Source: Bacteroidales bacterium
GTDB lineage: Bacteria; Bacteroidota; Bacteroidia; Bacteroidales; UBA7960
Direction: 5' to 3'
Assembly (NCBI GenBank): GCA_003556325.1
Contig: PWRF01000193.1
Span: 1-34,234 of the forward strand
DNA length: 34,234 nt
Shown: positions 8,908-18,516 of the stretch, one piece after another
Numbering within the stretch: the first letter of the stretch is position 1
Layout of the letters: each line of letters begins with the position of its first letter
Notes under the pieces: generated by a model
Seen by the model: only the letters and a program-made list of their open reading frames with translations
The model's database searches: none
Told to the model about the DNA's origin: nothing
Position numbers and translations under genes: made by a program

Positions 8908-11505
8908 TTAAGGCAATTCGTCCCATTCAATAATAAACTCACCTTCTTCCTGTTTTCTCAGGCGCTCGTCTTTTTTTTCCTCTTCGGGCGATTGCTCGCG
9001 GGGTTCACGTGATAGGAAACGGAACTCTTCGCGCAGGATCTGCCTGAGGTTCTGTCTTTCCTCCCGCAGGTCGTCGCGTAATTTTTCCCGGACACCCTGG
9101 TGGTCGTAACTGAACTGCGGATTGTGAAAGTCCCCTGTCAGCCTCAGGAACAAAGTGGTGCGCCCCAACCCGTCGTCAATTATTTCGCCATATTGTTCCT
9201 GCGGATTACGACGTTCCCTGTGTTCCCTTGCAAGAACATCGGAAAGCAACACCTGTAACCTGTAGTCGATCTCGTTGTCGAAAGTGTGTATTCCGGACAA
9301 TTGAAGGTCCAGGGCACTGCTTGCTATTTCCATCTGGGGGATGACAATTTCACGGTTGAGGATGTGGATTTCGTTTTCCAGGGTTGAAAAGGAAACATCT
9401 GAGAGGTCGCCGGTGCGAATGTACCGCCCCAAAGCAATAAGCGGATGGTAGTTCACAAGACGGCCTTCATTGATGGTCAGACTTGCGGAGGTTTCCATGC
9501 TGCTCCAGTCAATGATAAGGTCTGTGCTCCAGCGTGCCGAAAACTCCATGCCGGCTGTTACCCGGCCATGCAAATGCTCATGGCTGATGCCATCCTGGCC
9601 AAAATTGCCTGTTTGCAAAAACAACTGGTGAATGTCGACATCCGAAAGGGCAGCCTGGCAGGAAACGTCGAGGTAACCCGGTGACCTGCCATCTACGATG
9701 CCCGCGATAACCACATGGCCTTCCATGGCCTGCAGCTCAAGATGATCTGCAAAAAACCGGCTGTCAGCAATACGCATATTACCTGTGATGTCTTCTGCAA
9801 GAAAATCCCGAAAACTAAGTGCACCAATGTCTGCTTTCATGTCCATCCTGAGCCTCGAAGGGAGTGTCAGCCTGTAAAGAGTGTCTGCCTCGCTGGTATG
9901 CTGTTGAAGGATCTCATCCATATTGATTCGCGAGGCGCTCAGGTCGGCCTGGATAAGAGCTGTTTCGCCCGGCAAAAAAAGATAGGGCAATATATTGTTT
10001 ATGCTACCTGTTAATGAGAAATCGCTGCCTCCCACTTTGCCTTCGAGGTGGCGCATCTTCAGCGCATTGTCGCTGAAGCTCATGCTGGCATTGATCCCGT
10101 GGTAGGGCAGGTAGTTCCTTTCATCCATGCTGAAGCTGACATCGTGAAGGCTTACCTCCCCGGAAAGTTGCGCTTCCAGGAGATCCCCGCGTGAAAAATT
10201 CCTTCCTTTGCTCATGGCTCCGTTAAAACGGATATCCATAGTTACCCTGCCGCCTGCGTGATGCAGGTTATGATGCGGGTAAAAGGAAAGCAGCTTGCGG
10301 GATGGCAAGCCGGCGTTCAAATCAAAAGACAACCAGGGCGCTGTAAAGTCAGTTAGTTCCAGTTCGCCTTGTATGGTTGCATCGTCGCCGCTGGCCCGAA
10401 TGTCAGTAAGAGCAAGCTTCCCGCCCGGAAAGTCCGATCCGGCCTTTTTGGCATAATAGCCTTTCACCTGATGAATGGAAGCCTGTATGCCTTGTTGCGG
10501 AAACAGCAGCGAACCATCCCGTAATGAAAAACCAACCCTCAGGTCAAAACCTGCCGCATCATCAAGCATCCCTTTTATGTCAACATCAACAGAGGACAAT
10601 CCGCTTATCTCATAAGGCCTGGCAATACGGCGCCAGCTTTCAGGCAACTGCCCGAGAAATTTTTGGCTGTCCAGTCTTTTTGCCACAATGCTTGCATCTG
10701 CATATACTGAATTATCCCTTCTATCGAAATAACCATCCACCACAAAATCATGGCCGTTTAGATTCAGCCGGCTCTCCATACTTCTTATACCTCCCTGGTC
10801 ATCAAAAGAAAGTAACAGGTCGGTGTCTGCTTGCACTTTGCCCGACCAGTCAATGTTGCCGGCAATAATTTTATTGGCGGCCAGTTGCCCCCGCGATGCA
10901 AGTATTACCGTGTTGGTATCCTCCGGCAATGAAAACGCCATTTTATGGATGTCGATGCTGGCAAGCTGGTTTTCAGGAATATGTGAGAACGTGACCTGAA
11001 GCTCGCTCACTTCAATGTGTTTGATGTCAAAACGGAGTCCTTCGGAAGCTTTTGTGGTATCGGTTTCCCAGAAGATATAGTTTCTATGGCCACCAGGATA
11101 TATGGTGGGATGAAAGAAGCCGTTATGAACTGCCAGGTGCCGTATGGTATATTCGCGACGAAAAAAGTCGAGGATGTTAAAGCGCAGGTGAATGGATTCG
11201 ACGTGGGCGAGGGGCTTGTCTTTTGCCTGGTCAGCGTTGTCTTCAATATACACGTTGTGCAGAGAAACTGATGCCATGGGAAAATTGCCCAGGAGGCTGA
11301 ACTCAATCTGACCGGCGCGGATCTCCGTTGTTGTTCTTCTGTTGAGTTCGTTCAGCAGGAGGTTTTGGATGTTGTCGCTGTCAAGCGATACCAGTATGAT
11401 GATTGTGGCGGCGATGGCAGTAAAAAACACCACTATGGCCAGGAAGATATTTCTCAGCTTCCTTAGCAGGATGTCAATATTTGAGAAAATTTTTTTCGCC
11501 GTCAT
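8908..11505 (-). CDS. AsmA-like family protein
   Basis: 865-aa ORF; N-terminal TM then 'LLNELNRRTTTEIRAGQIEFSLLGNFPMASVSLHNVYIED'; C-terminal 'GRTTLFLRLTGDFHNPQFSYD' is typical of Bacteroidota AsmA-like proteins. Confidence 0.85.
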   Translation of the reverse strand: MTAKKIFSNIDILLRKLRNIFLAIVVFFTAIAATIIILVSLDSDNIQNLLLNELNRRTTTEIRAGQIEFSLLGNFPMASVSLHNVYIEDNADQAKDKPLAHVESIHLRFNILDFFRREYTIRHLAVHNGFFHPTIYPGGHRNYIFWETDTTKASEGLRFDIKHIEVSELQVTFSHIPENQLASIDIHKMAFSLPEDTNTVILASRGQLAANKIIAGNIDWSGKVQADTDLLLSFDDQGGIRSMESRLNLNGHDFVVDGYFDRRDNSVYADASIVAKRLDSQKFLGQLPESWRRIARPYEISGLSSVDVDIKGMLDDAAGFDLRVGFSLRDGSLLFPQQGIQASIHQVKGYYAKKAGSDFPGGKLALTDIRASGDDATIQGELELTDFTAPWLSFDLNAGLPSRKLLSFYPHHNLHHAGGRVTMDIRFNGAMSKGRNFSRGDLLEAQLSGEVSLHDVSFSMDERNYLPYHGINASMSFSDNALKMRHLEGKVGGSDFSLTGSINNILPYLFLPGETALIQADLSASRINMDEILQQHTSEADTLYRLTLPSRLRMDMKADIGALSFRDFLAEDITGNMRIADSRFFADHLELQAMEGHVVIAGIVDGRSPGYLDVSCQAALSDVDIHQLFLQTGNFGQDGISHEHLHGRVTAGMEFSARWSTDLIIDWSSMETSASLTINEGRLVNYHPLIALGRYIRTGDLSDVSFSTLENEIHILNREIVIPQMEIASSALDLQLSGIHTFDNEIDYRLQVLLSDVLAREHRERRNPQEQYGEIIDDGLGRTTLFLRLTGDFHNPQFSYDHQGVREKLRDDLREERQNLRQILREEFRFLSREPREQSPEEEKKDERLRKQEEGEFIIEWDELP

Positions 11506-11512
11506 AGGGTAT

Positions 11513-12313
11513 TCAGGAGATCATTCTGAGATAATTCACTTCTTTTTGTGTCAGTCTGCGCCATTTGCCGCGCGGAAGGTCCTTTTTTGTCAGGCCGGCA
11601 AAAATCACCCTGTCGAGCTTGGTGACTTTGTACCCGTATTGTTCAAAGATCCTTCTGACCACACGGTTTTGTCCGGAGTGCAGTTCGATGCCTATCTCTC
11701 TTTTGTTGTCCGGGTTGGCGTATTCGATGCGGTCGGGGCGCACCATTTTATCGTCGATGGCCACTCCTTTTTCAATATTTTGCAGATCTGCTTTGCTTAC
11801 GGGCTTATCGAGATGCACGTGGTAAAGCTTTCGTACCCCGTGTTTGGGGTGGCTTAGTTTTTTGGCAAGGTCACCGTCGTTGGTAAGGAGCAGCAACCCG
11901 GTCGTGTTTCTGTCGAGCCGGCCTACCGGGTAAAGTCGTTCCCTGATGGTATTCCCTATCAGGTCTAGTACGGTTTTACGTTGCTGCGGGTCGTCGGCTG
12001 TGGTGATATAGTCTTTGGGTTTGTTAAGCAACACGTAAACTTTCTGTTCGTGCGACAGTTTTTTGTTCCCGTAAGTCACTGTGTCGCCATGTGCCACTTT
12101 GGTTCCCAGCTCGGTTACGGTTTCCCCGTTGATCTTTATTTCTCCTTTCCTGATAAGTTCGTCTGCCTCGCGCCGGGAGCAAACGCCTGCATTGGCAATA
12201 TATTTATTCAGTCGCATCGCAGCTTTCTGGTCGAAACTGTGTTTAAGCGGCTGTTTGATGTTCTTTTTGCCGGGTTTTTGCTTGCCGGTAAGGTTTTGTT
12301 TTCTTGTTTTCAT
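11513..12313 (-). CDS. rluB: RsuA/RluB/RluF family rRNA pseudouridine synthase
   Basis: S4 domain 'MRLNKYIANAGVCSRREADELIRKGEIKINGETV'; catalytic 'YPVGRLDRNTTGLLLLTNDGDLAKKLSHP'; 'ELHSGQNRVVRRIFEQYGYKVTKLDRV'. Exact subfamily symbol is uncertain. Confidence 0.9.
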   Translation of the reverse strand: MKTRKQNLTGKQKPGKKNIKQPLKHSFDQKAAMRLNKYIANAGVCSRREADELIRKGEIKINGETVTELGTKVAHGDTVTYGNKKLSHEQKVYVLLNKPKDYITTADDPQQRKTVLDLIGNTIRERLYPVGRLDRNTTGLLLLTNDGDLAKKLSHPKHGVRKLYHVHLDKPVSKADLQNIEKGVAIDDKMVRPDRIEYANPDNKREIGIELHSGQNRVVRRIFEQYGYKVTKLDRVIFAGLTKKDLPRGKWRRLTQKEVNYLRMIS

Positions 12314-12354
12314 GGTTTTTGCGCTGATGGTATTATTTCCGGGGGTTGCAAGAC

Positions 12355-12377
12355 AAAAAAAGGCGCTGTTGCGCCCT
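12355..12377 (-). terminator. Rho-independent terminator downstream of the 95-aa ORF
   Basis: Minus strand GGGCGC-AACA-GCGCC followed by TTTTTTT; stem 12362-12366/12371-12375. Confidence 0.8.
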
Positions 12378-12401
12378 TAGTTAACGATTGGAGGTCTGCT
12401 T

Positions 12402-12689
12402 TTATTCCACCACTTTGTTTAATTGCTCAAAAGCTTTGTTCACCTTGCTAAGCAGTTCGCTGTAAAGGTCACGGTAGTATTCCTTAAGTTTTTTGCCTTT
12501 TGCCGGTTCTACCGGGGGCTGGTTTACCTTTTCTAGCAGTTCTTCCCGGAATGTAAGCATCTCCTTGATCAGCTGATCTATCTCATCCCGGGTTTTCTCG
12601 TCTTTTGCAGACTGGTGCATCAGACTGGTACCTATGACTTCATCTATCAGATAGTTGATGTCTTTTTTCAAATTTTTCTTGCTGGCCAT
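12402..12689 (-). CDS. Conserved hypothetical 95-aa helical protein
   Basis: Complete ORF with charged, helix-rich composition between the FKBP gene and a terminator, collinear with neighbours. Confidence 0.7.
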   Translation of the reverse strand: MASKKNLKKDINYLIDEVIGTSLMHQSAKDEKTRDEIDQLIKEMLTFREELLEKVNQPPVEPAKGKKLKEYYRDLYSELLSKVNKAFEQLNKVVE

Positions 12690-12715
12690 GATACAAAGTG
12701 TTATGACAGTTAATA

Positions 12716-13186
12716 CTAATTGTAATCTATGATATCGATGTCAAATATGATTACCGTATTTCCCGGTATGTCTCCGGATCCTCTTGGGCCATATCCGAGT
12801 TGCGAGGGGATAAGGATGGTTCCCTTCCCGCCGCGGCCAAACTCCATTACTCCCAGGCGGAAGCCTGCAACTACCCGGCTGAGGTCCAGGTATACATCCT
12901 GCCCGCTGTCAAATACCTCCTCGTCGAGAAAATAGCCAACATAACTCATCAGCACCACACTTGACGGACCGGGAGGCTCACCCGTGCCTTCTTTTTCCAC
13001 AACGACAAAGATGCCGCTCTCGTGCTCGTAAGCGTCCAGGTCGTGTTCTTCAATATATTCCAATATCTTCTGCCTGTCTTTCTGCAGTATTTCTGCCGGA
13101 TCATCGTCGCTGCATCCTGCTAAAGATCCCGTCAGAAACAGCATGATCAGCAATTTGATCACTGGCAGGGATAACTTTGTGTTCAT
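12716..13186 (-). CDS. FKBP-type peptidyl-prolyl cis-trans isomerase lipoprotein (ORF extends to 13225; lipoprotein start MNTKLSLPVIKLLIMLFLTGSLAGC at 13186)
   Basis: Lipobox 'LTGSLAGC'; FKBP motifs 'VVAGFRLGVMEFGRGGKGTILIPSQLGYGPRGSGDIPGNTVIIFDIDIID'. Confidence 0.88.
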   Translation of the reverse strand: MNTKLSLPVIKLLIMLFLTGSLAGCSDDDPAEILQKDRQKILEYIEEHDLDAYEHESGIFVVVEKEGTGEPPGPSSVVLMSYVGYFLDEEVFDSGQDVYLDLSRVVAGFRLGVMEFGRGGKGTILIPSQLGYGPRGSGDIPGNTVIIFDIDIIDYN

Positions 13187-13261
13187 TGGGTTGTTATTTA
13201 TTGGGTATAATCTGATATTGTGCAAACCAGGCGCATCTGCACCGGCTCAATCACTTTTTTG

Positions 13262-13269
13262 CAAAGATA
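13262..13269 (-). promoter_or_regulatory. Bacteroidota-type -7 promoter element for the FKBP gene
   Basis: Minus strand 'TTCTTATCTTTGCA' matches TAnnTTTG, 76 nt upstream of the likely ATG. No clear -33 TTTG seen. Confidence 0.4.
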
Positions 13270-13328
13270 AGAAAAAGTAACGGTGTGATTGCCATTATTT
13301 TGAACGGCAATACTAACAAACCCTGTTC

Positions 13329-14855
13329 TTAATCCACGTTGTCGTGCAGGAAGGAGTTGTTGGACTTGATCTGGGTGTTTTTCTCATCTGTTTCGTTCAG
13401 TGTAAAGCGCGATACCTGGGATTCGCTGCTGGCAGGAACCGGACTCAGATTCACTTTGCGCCTGACATATGCCGGCTGGCTTTCAAGGTCAGCAAGCCCT
13501 TCCGGTGTTTTAAGCTGGATGCTAAGACTCTTTAATCGTTCTTCGCGTTCCTGGATCTGTTGCTGAAGGTCTGCTTCGGACAGGTGCGTGCTCTCGTTTT
13601 CTTCTTTGGCCTTTGCTTTCCTGGCCTGGCTTACAAGCTTCTGTTTGAAGATGTCCATTGACTCTTCGGTAAGTGTTTGCATTTGCCCCGCAGTTTTCTT
13701 GTGCTGACTTTCTTCCGAAGGCTTTTCTTCCTCCCTGATGCGGAGCTTCATCCCTTCTTCCGGATGCGTTTCATTTTCATGGTTGAAGGGGCCTTCCCAC
13801 ACGACGGTTTGCTTTTCAGCCTCTTCCTTCACCGTACCTACCGTCCGTTTTTTCTGTGCCCGGTTGCCATCGTACAGTTTGTTGCTGGAGTCAAAACCGG
13901 TGGCCACCAGCGTGACGTTAACCTTTGACTCAAGGCTTTCATCTTTGCTCAGCCCCCAGATGATTTCGGCCGATGATCCGGCTTCGTCCTGGATATAGTC
14001 CGTGATCTCCGAGATCTCATCCATCAGGATCTCCTCCTTGCCGCTGGTGATGTTGAGAAGGATGTTGGTAGCCCCTTTGATCTGGTTGTCGTTGAGCAGG
14101 GGGGAGGACAGGGCCGACTCAATAGCTTTGATCGCCCTGTCGTTGCCTTCGGCATGGCCGCTTCCCATAATCGCCACCCCGCTATCCGACATCACGGTTT
14201 TTACGTCTGCAAAGTCAACATTAACACTTCCTGTCAGTGTAATTATCTCTGCTATCCCTTTGGCCCCGGTTGTGAGCACATTGTCTGCCTTGGCAAATGC
14301 ATCCGAAATAGAGAGGTTCCCATACAACTCACGCAACCTGTCGTTACAGATGACCAGGAGGGTGTCAACCCCTTCGGAAAGCTGTCTTATCCCTTCTTCG
14401 GCCTGCTGCCGCCGCTTCCTGCCTTCGAAAGAAAAGGGGATCGTTACAATAGCCACGGTGAGAATGCCCATTTCTTTCGATGCTTTTGCGATAACGGGTG
14501 CGGCTCCAGTGCCGGTTCCCCCACCCATTCCGGCGGTGATAAACAGCATTTTGGTGTTTGCACCGAGAGCCTCTTTGATGCGCTCAATGTCTTCGATGGC
14601 AGCATTGCGCCCCACTTCGGGGATGCTCCCTGCTCCACGGCCTTCGGTGAGGCTCACCCCGAGCTGTATCTTGCTCGGTACCGGGCTTTTGTCGAGTGCC
14701 TGGGCATCTGTGTTGCACACAAAAAAGTCCACACCCTCTATACCCTGACGAAACATGTGATTTACGGCATTGCTGCCGCCGCCGCCTACACCCATCACTT
14801 TGATTATGGAACTCTGGTTTTTGGGAAGGTCGAATTTGATCATGTCTGTTGTCAT
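13329..14855 (-). CDS. ftsZ: Cell division protein FtsZ
   Basis: 'IKVMGVGGGGSNAVNHMF', tubulin signature 'GMGGGTGTGAAPVIAK', 'TIPFSFEGRKRRQQAEEGI'; C-terminal 'QPAYVRRKVNL'. Confidence 0.98.
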   Translation of the reverse strand: MTTDMIKFDLPKNQSSIIKVMGVGGGGSNAVNHMFRQGIEGVDFFVCNTDAQALDKSPVPSKIQLGVSLTEGRGAGSIPEVGRNAAIEDIERIKEALGANTKMLFITAGMGGGTGTGAAPVIAKASKEMGILTVAIVTIPFSFEGRKRRQQAEEGIRQLSEGVDTLLVICNDRLRELYGNLSISDAFAKADNVLTTGAKGIAEIITLTGSVNVDFADVKTVMSDSGVAIMGSGHAEGNDRAIKAIESALSSPLLNDNQIKGATNILLNITSGKEEILMDEISEITDYIQDEAGSSAEIIWGLSKDESLESKVNVTLVATGFDSSNKLYDGNRAQKKRTVGTVKEEAEKQTVVWEGPFNHENETHPEEGMKLRIREEEKPSEESQHKKTAGQMQTLTEESMDIFKQKLVSQARKAKAKEENESTHLSEADLQQQIQEREERLKSLSIQLKTPEGLADLESQPAYVRRKVNLSPVPASSESQVSRFTLNETDEKNTQIKSNNSFLHDNVD

Positions 14856-14903
14856 AGTTTGTTGGTTTTTTATGAATATTTTATTTGTTTACCTGTTGAT
14901 TGT

Positions 14904-16166
14904 TCAATGGTCATTATCCTTTTCGAAGAAATCTCTGCCCTTGGTAAAGATCTTGTCGAAAAAGCCGTATTGCTGTTTTTTTCCGGGCGTCTTTTTCTGC
15001 TTCCGGCGCACTTCGTTTGTTTCAAATCCTTTGATCACCAGCCCCACTCCTGTCGCATGCATCGGGCTTCCAATTTCTCCGCTAAACGACTTTGCCAGGT
15101 GCTCATTGGGATAGCCGATGCGTGTGTCCATGCCGGTTATGAATTCGGTGAGCTGGGCAACATGCTTCAGCTGGCTGCCGCCCCCGGTGAGCACAATGCC
15201 AGCTATGAGCTTCTTTTCAAAGCCGCTGGTCTTAACTTCGTAATACACGTGCTCAATGATCTCTTCCATCCGGGCCTGGATGATGCTTGCCAGGTTCTTC
15301 AGCGATATCTCCTTGGGCTCTCTTCCTTTTAACCCGGGGATGGAAACGATCTCTTCGTCTTTGTTTTCTCTTGCCAGCGCGGAGCCGAAGCTTTTTTTCA
15401 GGGCCTCCGCCTGGGTTCGTATGATGGCGCACCCCTCTTTTATGTCTTCCGTGATGGCATTGCCGCCAAGCGGGATCACCGCTGTGTGGCGGATGATCTC
15501 TTCCTGGAAAATGGCCAGGTCGGTGGTGCCGCCTCCAATGTCGACAAGCACCACGCCCGCCTCTTTCTCCTGCTGGCTTAAAACAGCTTCAGAGGAAGCC
15601 AGGGGCTCAAGGATCATATCCGAGACTTCCAGCCCGGCCTTTTTTACACATTTTTTCAGGTTTTTTGCCGCAGCAATCTTGCCGGTGATAATATGAAAGT
15701 TTGCCTCCAGGCAATTGCCGGCCATGCCTATAGGCTCGCGAATGCCTTGCTGCCCGTCTATAATATATTCCTGGGGGATGACATGAATGATATCCTCGCC
15801 GGGCGGCAACGCCAGCTTAAACATATTGTCAATAAGACTGTCAATGTCTTCCCTGCTGATCTCCTCTTCTATGTCGTTGCGCATGATGTTGCCGCGGTGC
15901 TGAAGGCTCCTGATATGCTGGCCTGCAATGCCCACATTGGTGATTTTTATTTCAACCCCCGATGCCTGGCTGGCTTCAGCAACGGCTTTCTCTATCGAAC
16001 TGACCGTATGCTGTATGTTTTCCACCACACCCCGGTTTACTCCGAGCGACTCGGTTCTTCCCATGCCCAGTATCTCTACTTTGCCATACTCGTTTTTCCT
16101 GCCTACAATACAGGCTATCTTGGTTGATCCAATATCTAAGCCGACTATGATTTCAGATGATTCCAT
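14904..16166 (-). CDS. ftsA: Cell division protein FtsA (ORF opens at 16187; likely start MESSEIIVGLDIG at 16166)
   Basis: 'IIVGLDIGSTKIACIVG', 'VVLVDIGGGTTDLAIF', 'GIVLTGGGSQLKHV'. Confidence 0.97.
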   Translation of the reverse strand: MESSEIIVGLDIGSTKIACIVGRKNEYGKVEILGMGRTESLGVNRGVVENIQHTVSSIEKAVAEASQASGVEIKITNVGIAGQHIRSLQHRGNIMRNDIEEEISREDIDSLIDNMFKLALPPGEDIIHVIPQEYIIDGQQGIREPIGMAGNCLEANFHIITGKIAAAKNLKKCVKKAGLEVSDMILEPLASSEAVLSQQEKEAGVVLVDIGGGTTDLAIFQEEIIRHTAVIPLGGNAITEDIKEGCAIIRTQAEALKKSFGSALARENKDEEIVSIPGLKGREPKEISLKNLASIIQARMEEIIEHVYYEVKTSGFEKKLIAGIVLTGGGSQLKHVAQLTEFITGMDTRIGYPNEHLAKSFSGEIGSPMHATGVGLVIKGFETNEVRRKQKKTPGKKQQYGFFDKIFTKGRDFFEKDNDH

Positions 16167-16174
16167 AAAGCAGT

Positions 16175-16963
16175 TTATTTTGAACAAATGACCTGATTAG
16201 TATATGCAATGTTTACCCTGTTGTAATAACGCCAGCCCACCTGTGTGATACCTCCCCTGTAAAATGCCATCAGCTTGTCAAACTTTTCAGGGATGCCGGT
16301 GGCATGTCCGAACTCAATGATATGTGCGCCGTTTTTGGGTGTGAGCTCAAACTGTCCGTCAGCGCGCACGTAGACATGGTCAATAAAGGCATTCCAGAAT
16401 GCATCATTGGAAATATAAGATGCCAGCTCGAAAAGCGATTTCAGCTGGATCCCTTCCTGTGTGTCCTGTTGCTCGTCCGGATCAGCAAATGATGCGGTGT
16501 TTTGAGGTGAAGCGCTGATGTGTCCTGTCACAAGCTTAACCCTTGCCGTGTGTTCATCCGACAGCGGAAAAACTTTTCCGTCGCGATCCACATAGTAACT
16601 ATCGTTGTGCCTGTTGATGACCCGGAACATGGGATCCCGCAACCTCACATCGACGTGTATATTCGCTTTGATGGTGCGGTATACCCTGGCTTCCTTCACC
16701 CATGGCAGGCCGTTTACCATTTCATGAAGTTGTATGATCATGTCCTGGGTAACCATGCGGCCTTCCAGGGTGTCCATCTCTTTGATGATGGTCTCCCGGA
16801 CCATGGCCTGGCAGATGAAATAGTTGCCCGTAGCACTCTCCACACGAATGTCGAGCTTCTGGCTGGTCAGCTGCCTGTTGCCGGATGACGTAAAGCCGAG
16901 CATGACCAGTACGGACGCAACGGAAACAACTACTGCCAATCTTTTCATTATGCGTGCTGCCAT
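16175..16963 (-). CDS. ftsQ: Cell division protein FtsQ/DivIB
   Basis: N-terminal TM, 'NGLPWVKEARVYRTIKANIHVDVRLRDPMFRVINRHNDSYYVDRDGKVFPL'; located between murC and ftsA. Confidence 0.92.
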   Translation of the reverse strand: MAARIMKRLAVVVSVASVLVMLGFTSSGNRQLTSQKLDIRVESATGNYFICQAMVRETIIKEMDTLEGRMVTQDMIIQLHEMVNGLPWVKEARVYRTIKANIHVDVRLRDPMFRVINRHNDSYYVDRDGKVFPLSDEHTARVKLVTGHISASPQNTASFADPDEQQDTQEGIQLKSLFELASYISNDAFWNAFIDHVYVRADGQFELTPKNGAHIIEFGHATGIPEKFDKLMAFYRGGITQVGWRYYNRVNIAYTNQVICSK

Positions 16964-17015
16964 GGGTGTTTACTTTTTTAATTCCGGGCCGCGTAAACGG
17001 TGCCGTACTTCTCTT

Positions 17016-18398
17016 TTACTTTTTTCCTTTCAGGGTCTGTCTATCCAGAGCTTTGTTTTTAAGTGTTTCGGTGATCGGTCCCGGGAACCGGTCTATGTCT
17101 CCCGCCCCCATAGTGATGAGAACTTCTATCTCTCTTTTTTCCAGGCATGAAAGCAGGTTTTCCCGCCTGCAATACTCTGCCCTCTCCATGTCGGTCAAAT
17201 CTAGCAAAAAGTGGGCATCTATGCCAGGTACAGGCTCTTCCCGGGCAGGATAGATGTCGAGTAAAACCAGCTCGTCGAGTTCTGCCAGGCTCTGCGCGAA
17301 TTCCTCTGCCAGGTCTTTTGTTCGTGAAAACAGGTGGGGCTGAAAAACGCCCGTGATCTTTTTCCCCGGCCACAACTCCCTGGCAGAACGTATGCATGCC
17401 CTGATCTCCTCCGGGTGGTGGGCATAGTCGTCAACATATACGAGCTGCTCCGTTTGCAGGCATATCTCAAAACGGCGTTTAACCCCAGAAAAACTGACCA
17501 GGCCTTGCAGGATGGCGGCGGAGCTGATGCCTGCCTGATGTGCAAGTGTCGCCGCTGCCAGGGCATTTTCAAGGTTATGACGCCCCGGGTGCTGCAGGGC
17601 CACATGGCCGATGCCGAGTTTTCCGCTGATGCCGGCATGATAGCGGCCCTCTTCAATCCTTATGTCCTCCAGGTAGTAGTCAGCCTTTTCCGCACCATGA
17701 TAGGTATAATGGCTGCAGGATACTTTGCCGAAATCCGCGATGTTCTTTTTGCTTATCAGAACGCCGGAGCCCGGAAGGCGGGATACAAACTCTCTGAAGG
17801 ATTCAAGCATCTCCGCCTTGCTGCCATAAACATCCAGGTGATCGGGGTCAAGCGAGCTGATCAATGCCAGCCGGGGCGAAAGATGCAGGAAAGATCTGTC
17901 AAACTCGTCGGCCTCGGCTATCATCCACCGCGGATCGGGGTCTCCCATGAAATTTGTATTGTAATTGACCGAAATGCCTCCCAGGAATGCCAGGCATGGC
18001 ACTTCTGCAGTTTTCAGTATATGGGTAAGCATGGCTGTGATCGTGGTTTTTCCGTGCGTGCCCGCTACCGCAATGGTTGGGATGCCCGCTGAGATCATAC
18101 CCAGGATCTCGGCTCTTTTCCGAAGAGGGATGCCCTGCCTGGAAAAATGTTCAAAAAGAGCTGTCGTTTTCGGCACAGCAGGCGTGTAAACAACAAGCTG
18201 GGGCTTTACCGGGAGGGTGGCCGGATCGTCGTCGTGACTTACCTGTATGCCCTCCTGCCTAAGCTGCCTGGTGATTGCGGATGCACTTCTGTCGTAGCCG
18301 AAAACACTTGCGCCCCGCTGATGGAAATACCGTGCCAGGGCACTCATGCCAATACCGCCGATGCCAAGAAAACAGATATGTGTCACTTCGTTTATCAT
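17016..18398 (-). CDS. murC: UDP-N-acetylmuramate--L-alanine ligase
   Basis: 'HICFLGIGGIGMSALARYF', P-loop 'VAGTHGKTTITAML', 'YVDDYAHHPEEI', 'FQPHLFSRTKDL'. Confidence 0.97.
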   Translation of the reverse strand: MINEVTHICFLGIGGIGMSALARYFHQRGASVFGYDRSASAITRQLRQEGIQVSHDDDPATLPVKPQLVVYTPAVPKTTALFEHFSRQGIPLRKRAEILGMISAGIPTIAVAGTHGKTTITAMLTHILKTAEVPCLAFLGGISVNYNTNFMGDPDPRWMIAEADEFDRSFLHLSPRLALISSLDPDHLDVYGSKAEMLESFREFVSRLPGSGVLISKKNIADFGKVSCSHYTYHGAEKADYYLEDIRIEEGRYHAGISGKLGIGHVALQHPGRHNLENALAAATLAHQAGISSAAILQGLVSFSGVKRRFEICLQTEQLVYVDDYAHHPEEIRACIRSARELWPGKKITGVFQPHLFSRTKDLAEEFAQSLAELDELVLLDIYPAREEPVPGIDAHFLLDLTDMERAEYCRRENLLSCLEKREIEVLITMGAGDIDRFPGPITETLKNKALDRQTLKGKK

Positions 18399-18516
18399 CA
18401 GACCAACCGTTGCGTCTTTTTGTCTGTTAATACTATGATGACAGGAACGTCAAAATGTGGAACCCTCAACCGGCAGCCGTTTTGCGAAGGCTTAGGTAAG
18501 GGTTTTCCCTGTCTCT

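Noticed and set aside
8648-9012. Repeat-encoded ORFs on both strands (MFVASSLLPGHCSCGS... and QQTSIRSCSARGAKM...)
   Set aside because: Open only because the repeat unit is 48 bp (a multiple of 3); both strands are open, no secretion or domain signal, and the plus ORF runs into the AsmA-like gene antisense.
13288-13311. ATTGCC/GGCAAT inverted repeat after ftsZ, possible terminator for an upstream transcript
   Set aside because: Only 6-bp arms, 12-nt loop, on the promoter side of the FKBP gene and no T-tract directly after the stem.
14002-14748. 248-aa plus-strand ORF rich in Ser/Pro/Ile
   Set aside because: Antisense to ftsZ with biased composition typical of a reverse-complement frame.
14154-15332. 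392-aa plus-strand ORF
   Set aside because: Antisense to ftsZ and ftsA across their junction; no family signature, shadow ORF.
17334-18092. 252-aa plus-strand ORF
   Set aside because: Fully antisense to murC; shadow ORF.
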